A stretch of 64,000 bases of DNA from an uncultured Veillonellaceae bacterium (GCA_945867815.1 CAMBIX010000009.1:1-64000); one strand, 5' to 3'; shown: positions 55,641 to 62,999, numbered from the stretch's first letter. Notes: a model not told the origin generated them from the sequence alone. A program made the numbers and translations.

Positions 55641-56300
55641 TTAATAATCTCTGCGCACTTGAATAACTTTACCAATAATAGAAACAGGTAGATCCTCAAT
55701 ATCCTTATTAGAATAGAAGTGAGGGGGATACACAGAAACATTAAATCCAATTAGAGTGATGCCAGCATCGCTCTTTTTTATTTGTTTAACTGTGGCCTCG
55801 TCACCATTAACAAGGACGATAGCAATATCATTGTCATCTACATCAGATTGTTGGCGGACAATAACAACATCACCTTCAAAGAATTGAGGTTCCATACTAG
55901 CGCCTTTGATACGGAGAGCGAAGAAGTCACCAGTATCGGCTAATTTTTTAGGTATTTCTTCATAGCCAAGGATATCTTCAATAGCAGAGAGAGGTACACC
56001 AGCAATGACATAGCCAAGGACAGGGATTTGGACACCCTTAGGCTGGAAGTTGATAGCTGTGTCGGATGATTGTGTATCTTTATATTTATTTTCAATTAAA
56101 TCTGCTTTAGAAATTTTAAAATAATTGGCAAGCATTTCTATTTTATCTATACGAGGGTAGTTTGTTCCGTTTTCCCAGCTTGCAAAGGTTGTATAAGAAA
56201 CGGATAAAGCATTAGATATTTCTTTACGAGTTTTATTGTATAGATTCATATAATATTTTAAATTTTTCGAAAAAATTTCTTTATTTCCTAAGTCACTCAT
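55641..56300 (-). CDS. CI/LexA-like phage repressor (HTH + S24 peptidase)
   Basis: 219 residues from ATG 56300 (AAGGAG site); a longer frame to 56354 is unlikely. An N-terminal Cro/CI HTH is followed by an S24 self-cleaving domain: cleavage bond A100-G101 (YVIAGVPL), nucleophile S135 (GASMEP) and general base K172 (ATVKQI), 37 residues apart as in LexA. It maintains lysogeny and would be inactivated by RecA. Divergent from the Cro-like gene with operators between. Confidence 0.93.
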   Translation of the reverse strand: MSDLGNKEIFSKNLKYYMNLYNKTRKEISNALSVSYTTFASWENGTNYPRIDKIEMLANYFKISKADLIENKYKDTQSSDTAINFQPKGVQIPVLGYVIAGVPLSAIEDILGYEEIPKKLADTGDFFALRIKGASMEPQFFEGDVVIVRQQSDVDDNDIAIVLVNGDEATVKQIKKSDAGITLIGFNVSVYPPHFYSNKDIEDLPVSIIGKVIQVRRDY

Positions 56301-56328
56301 ATATATAATCTCCTTCTTGATTATCATA

Positions 56329-56345
56329 TTACATGCATACTGTAA
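56329..56345. promoter_or_regulatory. Repressor operator, variant copy
   Basis: TTACATGCATACTGTAA, 17 bp, shares the TTACA/TGTAA ends and one full half-site with the two perfect copies. It lies 29 bp before the repressor start, consistent with autoregulation. Confidence 0.55.
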
Positions 56346-56384
56346 AAAAATCAATGAAAAATAACTAAAATTACAGTTTTAATG

Positions 56385-56413
56385 TTGACATTACAGTTAA
56401 ACTGTAATAAGAT
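56385..56413 (+). promoter_or_regulatory. Early rightward promoter with operator in the spacer
   Basis: TTGACA (56385-56390) and TAAGAT (56408-56413) are separated by exactly 17 bp, and those 17 bp are the palindrome TTACAGTTAAACTGTAA (56391-56407). A bound repressor would block RNA polymerase directly. A further half-site TTACAGTT lies at 56371-56378. Confidence 0.8.
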
Positions 56414-56440
56414 ACAAACAAAGAGAAAGGAGGAATGCAA

Positions 56441-56650
56441 ATGGAAACAGTAGATGATTCTACAATTACATTGAAAGCGGCTAGGGTTAATAAAGGGCTT
56501 ACTCAAGAAAAAGCAGCAAAACTAATTGGTATTAGTGTATTTACATTAATCAATTACGAAGCAGGTAAAAGCTACCCAGATGTTACAATTATTAAAATGA
56601 TTGAAAAAGTTTATGGTATTCCTTACCATAAGCTAAATTTTTTAGTCTAA
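56441..56650 (+). CDS. Cro-like HTH protein
   Basis: 69 residues from ATG 56441; the ATG at 56435 abuts the AAAGGAGG site. HTH_3 fold: LTQEKAAKLIGISVFTLINYEAGKSYP. First gene of the rightward early transcript and likely the lytic-side counterpart of the CI-like repressor. Confidence 0.8.
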   Translation: METVDDSTITLKAARVNKGLTQEKAAKLIGISVFTLINYEAGKSYPDVTIIKMIEKVYGIPYHKLNFLV

Positions 56651-56652
56651 TA

Positions 56653-56669
56653 TTACAGTTTAACTGTAA
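56653..56669. promoter_or_regulatory. Repressor operator downstream of cro
   Basis: The perfect 17-bp palindrome TTACAGTTTAACTGTAA differs from the promoter operator by one central base. It may block elongation or control the next gene. Confidence 0.7.
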
Positions 56670-56721
56670 ATTGTGAATTGTAAAAGATTGGGTGGTGATG
56701 CGGAATGGGAGGAGTAAGCAT

Positions 56722-56967
56722 ATGGAAGACAAAAGAAAATCTTTATTACGGTTATTACAACAAGGAGACTTTAATCCAAAAGGTCCGAAGGCATATATAG
56801 AGTTAGAAGAACCGCCAGAAGTAGTAAAGGATATTATTACAAGAATAAAAAAAGAAGAAGGATTAAGATATGCAGATGCATATGGAATCCTTCTTCTAAC
56901 GAAAGAATATTTAGAATATGAAGCTAATTTTCTTTCTCCGATATTTTTAAAGAAAGAAGCTGAATAG
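56722..56967 (+). CDS. Phage early protein, unknown
   Basis: 81 residues from ATG 56722 (GGGAGGAG site, 7 bp). Highly charged and helical (MEDKRKSLLRLLQQGDF...), no recognised domain. Its last 44 bp overlap the end of the convergent minus-strand gene. Confidence 0.55.
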   Translation: MEDKRKSLLRLLQQGDFNPKGPKAYIELEEPPEVVKDIITRIKKEEGLRYADAYGILLLTKEYLEYEANFLSPIFLKKEAE

Positions 56968-57370
56968 GCTCATCTTTAGAAATGTTTAAAATTGGATAGT
57001 TTAATTCTAAATTTGGGAATTTAGGGTTGTACAGATGAGACGGCAATAAGTCTAATTTTTGGCTAATAGCTATGTCAGTAAGGTTGGAACATAAGAAATC
57101 AATTAGTGTTTCTGGTTCGGTAAATAATTTGCTAATAGAGTGGTCAAAAGAATGACTATTTACTGCAGTTTTTGCCATATTAAATAGTTTTTGCCAATCC
57201 AAGTAGTCGCTAGCGCTTGAATTAGTTAATTTAACAGAGTTGCATTCGATTAATTCGTCAAAAACCCTTATTAAAAATGTAATTTTATGATTGGACAAAA
57301 CAGATTCGTTCAATGATAAAAAAGTTAATTCCATTAATTGTAAATCTTTCAGATAAATTATTTTACTCAT
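56924..57370 (-). CDS. Cassette 1 minus-strand protein, unknown
   Basis: 148 residues from ATG 57370, 9 bp after AGAAAGGAGG; the frame upstream is not needed. Mostly helical, Leu/Ser/Asn-rich, no motif recognised. It is transcribed against the early operon from its own promoter module, one of three near-identical copies, which marks it as a moron-type accessory gene. Confidence 0.6.
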   Translation of the reverse strand: MSKIIYLKDLQLMELTFLSLNESVLSNHKITFLIRVFDELIECNSVKLTNSSASDYLDWQKLFNMAKTAVNSHSFDHSISKLFTEPETLIDFLCSNLTDIAISQKLDLLPSHLYNPKFPNLELNYPILNISKDEPIQLLSLKISEKEN

Positions 57371-57375
57371 AATAT

Positions 57376-57407
57376 GCACCTCCTTTCTAAAGACATTATA
57401 GCAAAGG
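57376..57407 (-). promoter_or_regulatory. Repeated minus-strand promoter/RBS module, copy 1
   Basis: Read on the minus strand: CCTTTGCTATAATG (extended -10 TGCTATAAT), a short leader, then AGAAAGGAGGTG. The same module recurs at 58201 and 58925. Confidence 0.75.
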
Positions 57408-57442
57408 GAGGGAGCAGACATGAATAAGAAGGGAGGATGCAG

Positions 57443-57490
57443 ATGGATAAAGCCCGTGAGAAAGTAGTAGTTATTCATCTGATTTGTTAG
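57443..57490 (+). CDS. 15-codon ORF coupled to the next gene
   Basis: ATG 57443 follows GGGAGGATGCAG; its TAG stop (57488-57490) directly touches the ATG of the membrane peptide at 57491. It may exist to deliver ribosomes to that gene, which lacks an RBS of its own. Confidence 0.35.
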   Translation: MDKAREKVVVIHLIC

Positions 57491-57658
57491 ATGAATTTGT
57501 CAAAAAAAATATTAACGATAGCAAGAAGAGCATTAATCACACTTTTCTTATATGGTCTTGGTTCACTTTTTTATGGGTTAACCATAAGTTCTATTTTGGC
57601 ATTTGGATTAGGTATTATAACAGGAATTTATATGGTTATTTCAAAAGAGTTGATGTAA
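57491..57658 (+). CDS. 55-residue small membrane protein
   Basis: A frame with a basic start (MNLSKKILTIARRA) and two hydrophobic stretches (LITLFLYGLGSLFYGLTI and ILAFGLGIITGIYMVI). The product is more protein-like than the overlapping frame beginning at 57484. It may be a small toxin, holin-like or superinfection protein; no family recognised. It overlaps the next minus-strand gene by 23 bp. Confidence 0.5.
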   Translation: MNLSKKILTIARRALITLFLYGLGSLFYGLTISSILAFGLGIITGIYMVISKELM

Positions 57659-58196
57659 TGAATGTTAATAATAGAGATTGAATATCTTCTTTGAATGTAA
57701 TTGCTATCAAAGAACATAACCAATAGATTGCTTGCAAAAGAATCATTAATAGCCTACTAGCAAAACTTGATTCATTTATTCCTAGATAGGATAAGAACTT
57801 TCTAGGAAGCCAAACAATTAAGTCAATCCAAAAGAGCGGATTAAATGTTTCTAAGACTTTAGTCTTATAAACCCCTTTGGATTCTGCAAACATTTCATAA
57901 GTGGCAGTTGCAAATGGGTGGTTACGATTCGGATAAGAAAATAGTGTACTGTGATTAGCCGTATAACCTTGACCTAGGCCTGTAGGTAATGTAAGAGCAA
58001 GGCCTTTATCAGGAGTAACAGAGAGCAATTTGGTTACTTCATATTTAGTCTGAAAAATATCTTCATCAGGGTAATTTGATTCAAGCCAAGCAAGGTAACA
58101 GGTCATTAATTTAGAACAACGGTAATACTTATAAGCATTAGATAAAATTCGAATTGCGCAGATGATTAAAAATGCAATTAGTAAATTTGTATACAT
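57636..58196 (-). CDS. Cassette 2 minus-strand membrane protein
   Basis: 186 residues with an N-terminal membrane anchor (LLIAFLIICAIRIL) and two more hydrophobic segments near the C-terminus (FASRLLMILLQAIYWLCSLIAI and beyond). No known domain. AGAAAGGAGGTGGTAAT precedes the ATG at 58196, driven by module copy 2. An envelope role such as superinfection exclusion would be typical for such a moron, but this is inference. Confidence 0.6.
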   Translation of the reverse strand: MYTNLLIAFLIICAIRILSNAYKYYRCSKLMTCYLAWLESNYPDEDIFQTKYEVTKLLSVTPDKGLALTLPTGLGQGYTANHSTLFSYPNRNHPFATATYEMFAESKGVYKTKVLETFNPLFWIDLIVWLPRKFLSYLGINESSFASRLLMILLQAIYWLCSLIAITFKEDIQSLLLTFITSTLLK

Positions 58197-58200
58197 ATTA

Positions 58201-58232
58201 CCACCTCCTTTCTATAAACAGTATAGCAAAGG
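58201..58232 (-). promoter_or_regulatory. Repeated minus-strand promoter/RBS module, copy 2
   Basis: On the minus strand: CCTTTGCTATACTG, then TTTATAGAAAGGAGGTGG. The repeat also extends rightward: GAAC/TAGGAAGGG-GG lies in both copies 1 and 2, so the whole divergent intergenic unit was duplicated. Confidence 0.75.
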
Positions 58233-58263
58233 CAGGGGGTAGATATGAACAGGAAGGGCGGTG

Positions 58264-58458
58264 ATGGAGATAGGAAAAAGGAAATGCCCCACATGTAATC
58301 AAGAAATTAGAGAAGGAAATTTCTGTGAAAGATGTGGAGCTAAATTAAAAGAGACATGTAATTGTTGGGTGTTACATAAACAATATAATTGTCATCAGAC
58401 TAAATGCCCAAGTAAAACGTTAATCATTAGTCTAGCTAAGGGAACAAGACACGTTTAA
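58264..58458 (+). CDS. Small zinc-ribbon protein
   Basis: 64 residues from ATG 58264, with a GGAAGGGCGG site only 3 bp before it; the GTG at 58261 is possible. CPTCNQ...CERCGAK and later CNCW...C give two or more CxxC zinc pairs. Converges with the DUF2321 gene (23-bp overlap). Confidence 0.5.
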   Translation: MEIGKRKCPTCNQEIREGNFCERCGAKLKETCNCWVLHKQYNCHQTKCPSKTLIISLAKGTRHV

Positions 58459-58918
58459 CTGATTCGGCACAAATTTCAACTAAAACATCTTTTACTCCAG
58501 CGGTAATTGTTGAACCAGCTTTCTTTAGAACTTTATTAATTCTAATAGTAGCAAGCTTCGTTTTGGGAGTTTCAGACAATATATCGGATATATTGTCACT
58601 AAATGTAGTTTTATCTGATTCAGTTAAATTATCAGTCTCGTTAATTATAGCAATAGCAGCATCTATTGCTAATTGAGTCCAAGGATATGGTTTACCACAG
58701 TAAGGACAAAATGCAGGGGCAGTCATGTCATAACCAGTTAAATCCAAGATACCTTGAACTTCATATTTACCATCAATTTGATGCTGACAATTTGGACAAG
58801 AAGAAATTGTTTTTTTACCGCATTTTGAGCAATAAGGTGTAGTAAATGATGAATTGTCAGCATTGGTAGTAATAACGTGGCCGTTTAAACAAATCAACGC
58901 AGGATGATGAAATCCCAT
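58436..58918 (-). CDS. DUF2321 zinc-ribbon protein
   Basis: 160 residues from ATG 58918. The N-terminal half is a set of ribbons with the family pattern HPALICLNGHVI, CSKCGKKT, CPNCQHQI and FCPYCGKPYPWT; the C-terminal half is helical. DUF2321 is often phage-borne or in defence-like contexts; its function is not known to me. Driven by module copy 3. Confidence 0.75.
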   Translation of the reverse strand: MGFHHPALICLNGHVITTNADNSSFTTPYCSKCGKKTISSCPNCQHQIDGKYEVQGILDLTGYDMTAPAFCPYCGKPYPWTQLAIDAAIAIINETDNLTESDKTTFSDNISDILSETPKTKLATIRINKVLKKAGSTITAGVKDVLVEICAESVKRVLFP

Positions 58919-58924
58919 TATAAT

Positions 58925-58956
58925 CACCTCCTTTCTATAAACAGTATAGCAAAGGA
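58925..58956 (-). promoter_or_regulatory. Repeated minus-strand promoter/RBS module, copy 3
   Basis: Identical to copy 2 over CCTTTGCTATACTG and AGAAAGGAGGTG (minus strand). Extended -10, no conserved -35. Confidence 0.75.
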
Positions 58957-59002
58957 GATTATAAAAATCAGAAAACAAGAATTGTATGTATAGGAGGCTT
59001 TC

Positions 59003-59236
59003 ATGAAAACAGAAATTAAGTACATAGAGATGCCTAGGCTATATGGAAAGGTATCAACCATAGCGAAAATATTCGACATGGATAGAACCACAGTATGGGC
59101 AAAATTGGAAGCAATGCGCATTGATGGTTGCTATGACGATGTAGTCATAGAAGAAGGGCCAAAGAATCGGCGCATTAATATAGCAAAGTTTGAAGCCTAT
59201 TTAAAAAGTAAACATTTAAAGTATTTAAGGGCATAA
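59003..59236 (+). CDS. Small HTH-like phage protein
   Basis: 77 residues; VSTIAKIFDMDRTTVWAKLEAMR looks like a helix-turn-helix, followed by a basic C-terminus. AGGAGG precedes the ATG. Possibly an excisionase- or regulator-like DNA-binding protein; no firm family. Confidence 0.6.
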   Translation: MKTEIKYIEMPRLYGKVSTIAKIFDMDRTTVWAKLEAMRIDGCYDDVVIEEGPKNRRINIAKFEAYLKSKHLKYLRA

Positions 59237-59239
59237 GAA

Positions 59240-59545
59240 ATGAAACGCATTAAGAATAAACAGAAAAAGTTTTATCCATGTAAGGTGATTGCATTAGTAG
59301 CATTATTACTTTTAGCAATTATGGGAACAGGATTTGCTATTAGCGATAATGATAAGCCACAATATGAAATCCGCTACGACTATGTTGTAAAAGAGGGCGA
59401 TACACTTTGGAGTATTGCAGAAAGCAATGTAAGCGAAGACGAGGATATAAGGGACTGGATTAGAAAAGTACAGGATATTAATGGGATTAATATCAATAAG
59501 AATCCATTACATGCAGGGCAAAATATCGTGATCTATAGGTATTAG
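59240..59545 (+). CDS. Membrane-anchored LysM protein
   Basis: 101 residues: a basic N-terminus, one membrane segment (VIALVALLLLAIMGTGFAI, about 15-33), then a LysM domain (YVVKEGDTLWSIAES...GQNIVIY, about 48-100) that binds peptidoglycan. Starts 3 bp after the previous stop. An envelope-located product in an early region is unexpected. Confidence 0.75.
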   Translation: MKRIKNKQKKFYPCKVIALVALLLLAIMGTGFAISDNDKPQYEIRYDYVVKEGDTLWSIAESNVSEDEDIRDWIRKVQDINGININKNPLHAGQNIVIYRY

Positions 59546-59553
59546 GGGAAGTC

Positions 59554-59745
59554 ATGGTAAAAGTCTGCAGGGTATGCAATGAAGAAAATAAAAAAAGCAC
59601 CGCTTACGTGCATTGTGCAAGAGTAAACGGTGCCATTATATGTGAAGAGCATTGCGATACATGTATTTATCAATACCTACATCAAGGCGATCTGAAGTGC
59701 ATGTATACAAGAAAAAGGCGCTCACAAAATAAGCGCCTTTTCTAG
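59554..59745 (+). CDS. Small Cys-rich phage protein
   Basis: 63 residues with CRVCNEE, CARVN...CEEHCDTC and a basic tail, suggesting zinc binding. GGGGAAG site. Its last codons form the 5' arm and loop of a terminator. Confidence 0.55.
   Translation: MVKVCRVCNEENKKSTAYVHCARVNGAIICEEHCDTCIYQYLHQGDLKCMYTRKRRSQNKRLF
59714..59745 (+). terminator. Terminator overlapping the 3' end of the Cys-rich gene
   Basis: The stem AAAGGCGCT (59714-59722) pairs with AGCGCCTTT (59732-59740), followed by TCTAGTTGTTT. It divides the early from the replication segment. 59746-59887 holds no gene. Confidence 0.65.
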
Positions 59746-59887
59746 TTGTTTCGTAAAATAAATTCCTAACTAATTATAACACGAAATGGCTAGAGGATAC
59801 AGTAATAATCAGTATTTAAGCTGATTATTTTTAACTTGATATAACGTATTAACAAATCGGACATTTCAGAAAGTGGAGTAATTAGGG

Positions 59888-60682
59888 ATGAGGAAGAGAA
59901 GAAAAATTATAGGTAAAACTATGGTAGAAGTAACGGACTATCATACAGCAAGAACCTATAGAAGGAATGGTCATAGAGTTAAGAGACAACAGCCTACTCC
60001 AGAAGCGGTTAAGAAAAATAATGAAAAAGCAGCAGAAGCACGTCTAAGAATGTTGATTGATATAAACTTTCAATCAAACGACTACTACTTAACGTTGACG
60101 TATAAAGAGCAACCAACGTGGGAGCAGGCAAAAAAGGATATGCAAAATTTTATAAAAAGATTACAGCGAGCATATCACAAACAAGGGAAGAAGTTGAAAT
60201 ATATCTATGTGGCAGAGGGCAAAACCCGCATTCATTTCCATATGATCATCAATGCAGATGTAGAGTTGTATGCAGAAGATTTTGGAAAGTTATGGAAACA
60301 TGGCATGCATAAGATGATGCTATTCAATGGACAAGCAGAAGATGCGTGTAGATTAGCACACTATTTCGTAAAAGAAAAAAGGGCAGCATGCTATGAGGAA
60401 AAGCAAGAAATATTTCATAGAAGATGGTCAAGCAGTAAAAATTTAGAAAAGCCAGTAGTAAAAACAGAAACACTAAAGGCAAGTGAATGGAGAGATTACA
60501 TTCAAGCACCTAATGGCTATTATGTAGAAACTGATTCAGTAGTAGAAGGTGTGAGTGATGAAGGGTATCCGTACAGGTTTTATAGATTAATCAAGATAGG
60601 AGAAAAAAATGCTAATGCTAATTATAGGAATGGTAATAGGTGGAACATTCGGAGTGTTAATAACTGCACTATGCGTAGCTAG
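59888..60682 (+). CDS. HUH-type rolling-circle replication protein (ORF2/G2P-like)
   Basis: 264 residues. Motif I-like YYLTLTYKE (67-74), HUH motif H116-F-H118 in RIHFHMII, and motif III Y159 in LAHYFVKEK with K162 nearby. This matches the single-Tyr Rep family also found in small ssDNA phages and plasmids. It lies in the replication module of a tailed-phage-like prophage. DUF3789 begins inside its 3' end. Confidence 0.75.
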   Translation: MRKRRKIIGKTMVEVTDYHTARTYRRNGHRVKRQQPTPEAVKKNNEKAAEARLRMLIDINFQSNDYYLTLTYKEQPTWEQAKKDMQNFIKRLQRAYHKQGKKLKYIYVAEGKTRIHFHMIINADVELYAEDFGKLWKHGMHKMMLFNGQAEDACRLAHYFVKEKRAACYEEKQEIFHRRWSSSKNLEKPVVKTETLKASEWRDYIQAPNGYYVETDSVVEGVSDEGYPYRFYRLIKIGEKNANANYRNGNRWNIRSVNNCTMRS

Positions 60683-60713
60683 TAAGAGAGGAGATAGGTA
60701 TCTTGACGAGTAA
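60609..60713 (+). CDS. DUF3789-like 34-residue membrane peptide
   Basis: ATG 60609 follows AGGAGAAAAAA. The product is one hydrophobic helix (MLMLIIGMVIGGTFGVLITA) and a charged tail ending RYLDE, typical of DUF3789 proteins of phages and conjugative elements. It overlaps the end of the Rep gene by 74 bp in another frame. Confidence 0.7.
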   Translation: MLMLIIGMVIGGTFGVLITALCVASKRGDRYLDE

Positions 60714-60744
60714 ATACAGTAGATTCATCAAGTAGGAGGTAATC

Positions 60745-61176
60745 ATGGAATAGATAGAACATGTAATAAATATTGTGGCAATGGCGGCAATGGTAATAAC
60801 AGCCATAGTCGTGAATTACAAGCTATACAAAATGGATAAGGGCGAAGATATCAAAACAGCAATCCAATATAGAACGACATTAGTTTTTACGGAAAACGAG
60901 ACGGAAAAAGAAATGTGTCAGAAAGCTATTGATGAAATTAATGGCTATAGGAAAGGTAATCAAGCAATCATTTTCGGTGACATGAAAATAACGAATGAAA
61001 TTATAGGAGATGATTGGAAAGAAAGTGAATTGACCGTTGATTTTACGATTGAAGAAATACACAAGAACGTAAAAGATGTGAAAGCAAAGTTAGCATTGAT
61101 TGCATTAGAAGTAGTAAAGAGGGAAGAGCAATACGGATGCAAACCGATAAATATGAAATGGTGGAGGTGTGAATAA
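60745..61176 (+). CDS. Phage protein with an amber codon at position 3
   Basis: A perfect AGGAGG precedes ATG-GAA-TAG at 60745-60753, and the same frame then continues open (IEHVINIVAMAAMVITAIVV...) to 61176. Either a nonsense mutation removed codon 3, or translation restarts at GTG 60775 or ATG 60781, giving about 133 residues with an N-terminal membrane helix and a soluble C-terminal part. Other genes here stop at TAG, so recoding is unlikely. The stop overlaps the dUTPase start (TAATG). Confidence 0.6.
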
Positions 61177-61604
61177 TGGAAACAATCAGAATTAAGAAGT
61201 GTAAACAAGTTAGATGGCCGAGTAGAGGAAGTGAACAGGCAGCCGCTTGGGACTTGTATATGCCAGAAGATGTAAAGGTCGAGCATATGGCATTAGGTAA
61301 AAAGGTAGAACTAGGGTTAAAGCTAGAAATACCAGAGGGTTATTATGTGAGAATTTTGCCACGCAGTAGCACAGGAAAGAACACAGGTATTCGCCTATCT
61401 AATTCAGAAGGAGTAATTGACTCAGACTACAGAGGAGAGATATGTGCTCTGATAGATAATTTGGGAGAAGATATTACATTGGACAAGGGGGAGAGATATT
61501 TCCAAATGATATTGGCCAAGAGAATTGATGCGGAGTTATTTAAAACTATGGAGCTAAGTACAACAGAACGTGGTGAAGGCGGTTTTGGCTCTAGTGGGAA
61601 GTAG
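61176..61604 (+). CDS. dut: dUTPase (Dut)
   Basis: A 142-residue trimeric dUTP diphosphatase. Motifs: AAAWDLYMP (1), PRSSTGKN (2), GVIDSDYRGEI (3), GERYFQMI (4) and glycine-rich RGEGGFGSSGK (5). It keeps uracil out of phage DNA. Translation coupled to the upstream gene. Confidence 0.93.
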   Translation: METIRIKKCKQVRWPSRGSEQAAAWDLYMPEDVKVEHMALGKKVELGLKLEIPEGYYVRILPRSSTGKNTGIRLSNSEGVIDSDYRGEICALIDNLGEDITLDKGERYFQMILAKRIDAELFKTMELSTTERGEGGFGSSGK

Positions 61605-61613
61605 GTGGAAATT

Positions 61614-61979
61614 ATGGAAACAAGATGCCAAGCATGTGGAAGTGTAATACAAGATCATCAAATTACCAATTATAAATATTGTGACAAATGCAAAGAGCGA
61701 TATGGTATTAAAGATACTAGTAATCGTGAAGAGCGACTAGAAAAAAACAGAGAGTATAAGAAAGTACAACCTGTATACACATATAACAGTACAGGTGAGA
61801 GAGTAGAACATAGTCTGCAGACTAATACGAAAGAACATATTAATTGGATAGGCAGTAAAATTCGTTATAAGACATGTGCAGTATGTGGAAAAGAATTTGA
61901 AAGTGCTAGTGGTGGGGCAAAATATTGCTCTGATACATGTAGAAAGCAAGCCGCAAAAGAAAGGAACGCAAAGAAATGA
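61614..61979 (+). CDS. Zinc-finger phage protein
   Basis: 121 residues from ATG 61614 (GTAGGTGG site; GTG 61605 is possible). The N-terminal ribbon CQACGS...YCDKCKERYG and C-terminal CAVCGKEF...KYCSDTCRKQAAK resemble short treble-clef fingers. Overlaps ssb by 4 bp. Confidence 0.65.
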   Translation: METRCQACGSVIQDHQITNYKYCDKCKERYGIKDTSNREERLEKNREYKKVQPVYTYNSTGERVEHSLQTNTKEHINWIGSKIRYKTCAVCGKEFESASGGAKYCSDTCRKQAAKERNAKK

Positions 61980-62347
61980 TAGATGTTAACCAAGTACACT
62001 TAGCTGGTCGATTAACAAAAGATGCAGAATTGAGATATACAAAGACAGGAAAGCCTGTATTAACATTTAGCATGGCCACGAATAAAAAGGTTGGGGAAGA
62101 GTACAGAGCAAGTTATCACAATGTAGTGGTATGGAATGATGCGGAAGAGTACGGAGCCTTGATGAAAGGAGACTATGTATTTGTAGATGGAGAATTAAGT
62201 ACACGATCCTATGAAGGGAAAGACGGCAAGAAGAGGTATATTAAAGAGGTAGTCGCATTTAATTTAGGAATTACCGCAAAGACAACTGGGAATGGTGCCA
62301 CTAATAGTAACTTTGATAGCTTTGGAGACGAAGATGTGCCATTTTAG
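61976..62347 (+). CDS. ssb: Single-stranded DNA-binding protein
   Basis: A 123-residue OB-fold protein (HLAGRLTKDAELRYTKTGKPVLTFSMATN...) with a short linker and the acidic tip DEDVPF that recruits replication proteins. Part of the phage replication module. Confidence 0.93.
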   Translation: MIDVNQVHLAGRLTKDAELRYTKTGKPVLTFSMATNKKVGEEYRASYHNVVVWNDAEEYGALMKGDYVFVDGELSTRSYEGKDGKKRYIKEVVAFNLGITAKTTGNGATNSNFDSFGDEDVPF

Positions 62348-62360
62348 GAGATAAGCAATA

Positions 62361-62999
62361 ATGACAGAGGAAAGAGATATACAAACGTATTCAGATAATA
62401 CGAGTTGGACTAATGTTGCATATATGACACCAGTAATGGTTAGAGATATGGACGGACAAAGTTGGGAAAGGGCTTATTTTGTAACAAAAGACAATGCAGA
62501 TAAAAAGGCACCATTTGCAGTCATAAGAGTAGAGCGGTTGAATTACATAAAGAATTGTTGGGAAACAGGCAATCAAAGTGACAGGCCTGTTTTGGAGTGG
62601 TTTAAACGATGTATGTTAGCAACGGAGGAGCATATGATTATAAATTTTGATGTACCATTAAATGCGAATCATCAAAATGCATTGATTAGAGCCAATGTAT
62701 TGATAGATGAGGAGATGCGAGAGCTTGGATTTACAGATTGTGTAGAAGATACATGGTATCTATGTAGGCGGGTAAGTGATGATATTACATTCAACGTATT
62801 CATTAGCAAGAGAACCGCAGCAGTAAAGATTGAAGTATTAGATGAAGACTTTTTACAACACTTTGATTATCAAGAACAAATCAGAAGAGGAAGAAATGAT
62901 AAATACATTGTAGCCATTCATGATAAAGTGCAAAATCACATGGCATGGTTAATGAGAAACAGAATAATTGAAGGCTATAGATTAGGAGATTACATCTAA
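62361..62999 (+). CDS. Phage hypothetical protein
   Basis: 212 residues, mixed alpha/beta, no recognised domain. Its stop overlaps the ATG of the next small gene (TAATG at 62998-63001). Confidence 0.6.
   Translation: MTEERDIQTYSDNTSWTNVAYMTPVMVRDMDGQSWERAYFVTKDNADKKAPFAVIRVERLNYIKNCWETGNQSDRPVLEWFKRCMLATEEHMIINFDVPLNANHQNALIRANVLIDEEMRELGFTDCVEDTWYLCRRVSDDITFNVFISKRTAAVKIEVLDEDFLQHFDYQEQIRRGRNDKYIVAIHDKVQNHMAWLMRNRIIEGYRLGDYI

Noticed and set aside
57484-57681. 65-codon frame beginning TTG at 57484
   Set aside because: The overlapping frame from ATG 57491 gives a coherent membrane peptide, while this one is Trp/Tyr/Asn-rich without a start signal.
60745-61176. Stop-codon (amber) recoding in the prophage
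   Set aside because: Neighbouring phage genes such as dut and the Rep gene end at TAG, so TAG is read as stop; a point mutation or restart is simpler.
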